Below, one piece after another: positions 4,104-6,025 of a stretch of DNA of 6,025 nucleotides. Position numbers and translations under genes: made by a program. The notes under the pieces were generated by a model that was not told the origin of the DNA, ran no database searches, and saw only the letters and a program-made list of their open reading frames with translations. The DNA comes from Lysobacteraceae bacterium (GTDB taxonomy: Bacteria > Pseudomonadota > Gammaproteobacteria > Xanthomonadales > Wenzhouxiangellaceae): the NCBI GenBank assembly GCA_020201235.1, contig JAIVHD010000091.1:1-6025 (forward strand), given 5' to 3'. Each line of letters opens with the position of its first letter. Position 1 is the first letter of the stretch.

Positions 4104-4916
4104 TCAGCCGGGTGGCGGTCCGGGTGCATCGATGATGATCAGTGAAATGTTATCCCTGCCACCGGCCTCCAGTGCCCTGTTCAGCAGCTTCTGAGTCGCA
4201 TCCTGCGGCGACCGTATCGCGCCCAGCCACTGGCCGATTTCGTCGTCGCTGAGCTCGCCATGCAAGCCGTCCGAACAAAGCAGCAAACGGTCCCCGGGAT
4301 GCCATTCGAACGCACGCGACTCGATTGTTGGCAAACGCCCGCGCTGGCCGATGCAGTCGGTCAGTACGTGTCTCTGAGGATGATTGCGGGCCTGCTCGAC
4401 GGTGATTTGTCCGTCGGCGACCAGCTGTCCGGCGACGTTCTGGTCGCGCGAGAGGCATTCAATGCCACTGTCTTGCGCATTGTAGCGATAGACGCGGCTA
4501 TCGCCCACCCAGGCGATCAGAAAGCCATCGCGCTGCTCGCGCATCGCAACTAGCGTCGACCCCATGCCCTGCAGCGCAGGTTGATCGTGCTGGGCCGAGC
4601 GGACTGCGGAATGCGCGACCTCGAAGCCATCGGCAAGCGGCATGTCGTGGCGCACGGCCTCGTGCAGGGCCTGGCAGGCGATTCGGCTTGCCTCGGCTCC
4701 GCCGGCATGACCGCCCATGCCGTCGGCGACCACCCACAATCCCAAAGCGGGATCGGACAACACCCGGTCCTGGTTGCCGGCCCTTTTCCGGCCCGTATCG
4801 GTCAATTCGGAAAATCGCATTGGCATGGTCTGTTGCGGTGCTCCTGGGTCGGTCTCGAAGGGGTTTCCAAGCGGCAAATTCACGCCCCCAAACTCCAAAT
4901 TTTGCAGCCGCGCCAT
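4104..4916 (-). CDS. PP2C-family protein serine/threonine phosphatase
   Basis: This 270-residue cytoplasmic metal-dependent phosphatase should remove phosphate from Ser/Thr, often opposing a Hanks-type kinase; no kinase is in the window. PP2C motifs in order: TDTGRKRAGNQD (39-50), WVVADGMGGHAGG (61-73), GMGSTL, WVGDSRVYRY, LSRDQNVAGQLV, HVLTDCIG, RLLLCSDGLHGELSDDEI (about 209-227), AGGRDNISLIII (251-262). The metal-binding aspartates are Asp50 (in NQD), Asp65, Asp216 and Asp255, all present. No membrane segment is seen. The start is uncertain. ATG 4916 has AAGGG seven bases upstream and is chosen. ATG 4826 would give the 240-residue core beginning MPMRFSEL, but its nearest AGGAG is 14 bases away. 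A GTG at 4883 is a third option. The ending DAPGPPPG is short and may have been shaped by the adjacent IS scar. Confidence 0.9.
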   Translation of the reverse strand: MARLQNLEFGGVNLPLGNPFETDPGAPQQTMPMRFSELTDTGRKRAGNQDRVLSDPALGLWVVADGMGGHAGGAEASRIACQALHEAVRHDMPLADGFEVAHSAVRSAQHDQPALQGMGSTLVAMREQRDGFLIAWVGDSRVYRYNAQDSGIECLSRDQNVAGQLVADGQITVEQARNHPQRHVLTDCIGQRGRLPTIESRAFEWHPGDRLLLCSDGLHGELSDDEIGQWLGAIRSPQDATQKLLNRALEAGGRDNISLIIIDAPGPPPG

Positions 4917-4998
4917 CCAAATACCCTTGGAGCCGGCCGGGTACTGCCCATTGATGACGGTATGGATGATCGGTCTGCCAATCGCCGGGCATTGACTA

Positions 4999-5029
4999 TT
5001 GTTACGCAATTTGGGCCGGAAAGGGTCAA
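4999..5029 (-). promoter_or_regulatory. Weak candidate promoter for the PP2C gene
   Basis: On the minus strand TTGACC (5029-5024) and TAACAA (5004-4999) resemble a -35 and -10 pair, but the 19-base spacer is longer than the usual 17. It begins immediately after the T-run of the peptidase terminator, where a promoter of the next gene would be expected, and transcription would start near 4990. Confidence 0.3.
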
Positions 5030-5054
5030 AAAAAACGGCGCCCGAAGGCGCCGT
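5028..5054 (-). terminator. Rho-independent terminator with UUCG tetraloop
   Basis: On the minus strand ACGGCGCC - TTCG - GGCGCCGT forms a perfect 8-bp GC-rich stem with the exceptionally stable C(UUCG)G loop, followed by a run of T residues (5035-5028). It terminates the peptidase gene arriving from the right (stop at 5126, or 5082 in the alternative frame) and insulates the PP2C gene from it. Confidence 0.93.
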
Positions 5055-5125
5055 CGTTGAACCACCGAATCGGGACCCGGTTTAGAGCCGGGGCGGCGCC
5101 GGTGGCGTTTGGCTGACCGCGATGG

Positions 5126-6025
5126 TCATGCGCGCATTGCGATTCGCTGGAACGACGAGTTGGCACCGGCACCCGTTTCAGCAGAGTCGCGGAAGATGAT
5201 GTCGCCGGGCAGCAGTTCAAATGCCGCAGGCGAGACCTGCACGTCGAACTGATTGCCACTTGCCGCTGCCGTCCAGCTGGTGGTCTGCGAGTCCAGGGCA
5301 TTGCGCACGGTTCGCGTCCAGCTACAGCCCGGGTCGCACGATGTATGCCGCATGCTTGGATGATTGAGCGTACGCGGTTCGCCGCCATTGGCCGGGTTGG
5401 CTGCCAGGAAATTGTCAAAAGTTTCGTGCATGACCAGGCCGCTTAATGATGCCAGGGTCAGGTCGACCGTGCCGGAACCGACATCGTCGGGGTCACTGGG
5501 GGTGTTGCCGTCAGGCTTGAAGCCGACCGGGTCGGCGGTCAGCATCAAAGCCGACTGCACCTCGGTAGAGGTCCATTCCGGATGTTCCGACAGCAGCAGC
5601 AAGCCCGCCGGCGTTGGTGATCATGACCGACGGAACCGTCGTTCCCTCAAGCGCGCCCATAACGATTGGCGCGCCCGAGATGTTATTGAACACCACGACG
5701 CCGATCGCGCCGGCCGCAACGGCGTTGTCGACCTTGGCCGAGAAGTTGCAGGAGCCCCGGCTGACCAGCAATATGCCGCCCGTGAATGGCGAGCCGGCCC
5801 AGGCATTGCAGCCCTCGAAATTGGTTGGGTCGGTTTCGGATGCGGAAAACACCGGGCCTTCCAGGTCGCTCTGAAAGGCCGGGCCGGTACCGGCGATACC
5901 GGGAAGGTCCTGCAGCTCGGCCGGTGCTGACCCTGCGTCGGCAAACGACACCGGGTTGGCCACCAGGCCGCCGTGTGAGCTGTTAGCCACGGTTGCGATC
6001 CACGGCCCTTTGTTGGCGACGTCGG
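5126..6025 (-). pseudogene. Broken S8 subtilisin-like secreted peptidase with PA domain (5' end beyond window)
   Basis: Two pieces of one gene lie in different frames. From 6023 down to about 5605 the frame reads DVANKGPWIATVANSSHGG, the stretch that follows the oxyanion Asn region in PA-type subtilases. A PA domain follows (NAWAGSPFTGGILLVSRGSCNFSAKVDNAVAAGA, IGVVVFNN, VPSVMITNAGG), then runs out at a stop at 5511. A second frame, closed upstream by TGA 5623-5621, begins GLLLLSEHPEWTSTEVQSALMLTADPVGF, the helix that normally follows GTSMASPHVAG. It continues through VGSGTVDL, LVMHETFDNFLAANPANGGEPRTLN, SCDPGCSWTRTVRN to a stop at 5126. The segment between, with the catalytic Ser in GTSM, is missing. 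An out-of-frame deletion has therefore removed the end of PA and the Ser region; an assembly collapse is the alternative. The UUCG terminator follows. Confidence 0.8.

Noticed and set aside
5364..5930. 188-codon plus-strand frame opposite the peptidase
   Set aside because: Antisense to clear PA-domain and subtilase sequence, with no ribosome binding site or recognisable domain.
1..6025. tRNA, rRNA, CRISPR array, riboswitch, attachment site or defence system
   Set aside because: No cloverleaf, spaced identical repeats, known aptamer core, integrase-linked repeats or defence-type genes were seen on either strand.

Overview
The window looks like ordinary chromosomal DNA of a GC-rich gammaproteobacterium. 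A pspABC operon with an enterobacterial-type sigma-54 promoter, a Mip/FkpA-type FKBP, a DUF1289 protein and a NudL-type Nudix hydrolase all point that way. The secreted PA-domain subtilase at the right edge resembles those I remember from the Xanthomonadales/Lysobacterales/Wenzhouxiangella area, but this placement is inference. I see no phage, plasmid, CRISPR or defence module, and I do not find a convincing new multi-gene system.

Left to right: the C-terminal 70 codons of an enoyl-CoA hydratase (+) run into position 215. A small unknown membrane protein (-) converges on it with overlapping stop codons. A gene-poor stretch of about 330 bp (440-766) holds short repeats and a long hairpin directly after pspC. 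The phage-shock operon pspA-pspB-pspC lies on the minus strand (2055 to 767), tightly packed and preceded by a -24/-12 promoter. Its activator gene pspF is not next to it. Divergent from psp, on the plus strand, is a three-gene unit of exported FKBP prolyl isomerase, DUF1289 cysteine protein and CoA-pyrophosphatase-type Nudix hydrolase (2336-3884), joined by an 11-base gap and a GTGA overlap.

Between 3885 and 4103 there is a probable insertion-sequence scar. A complete PP2C-type Ser/Thr phosphatase follows on the minus strand (4916 to 4104). A textbook terminator with a UUCG loop (5028-5054) then closes an S8 subtilisin-like peptidase gene that enters from beyond the right edge. That peptidase is broken: the PA-domain reading frame and the C-terminal reading frame differ, and the segment that should carry the catalytic serine is absent.

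The psp operon and the FKBP share one 280-bp control region. Both families act in envelope stress, and a sigma-E-like motif precedes the FKBP, so the region may be a divergent envelope-stress locus. The most useful second looks are the broken peptidase, the IS scar, and the two alternative-sigma promoters facing away from each other.
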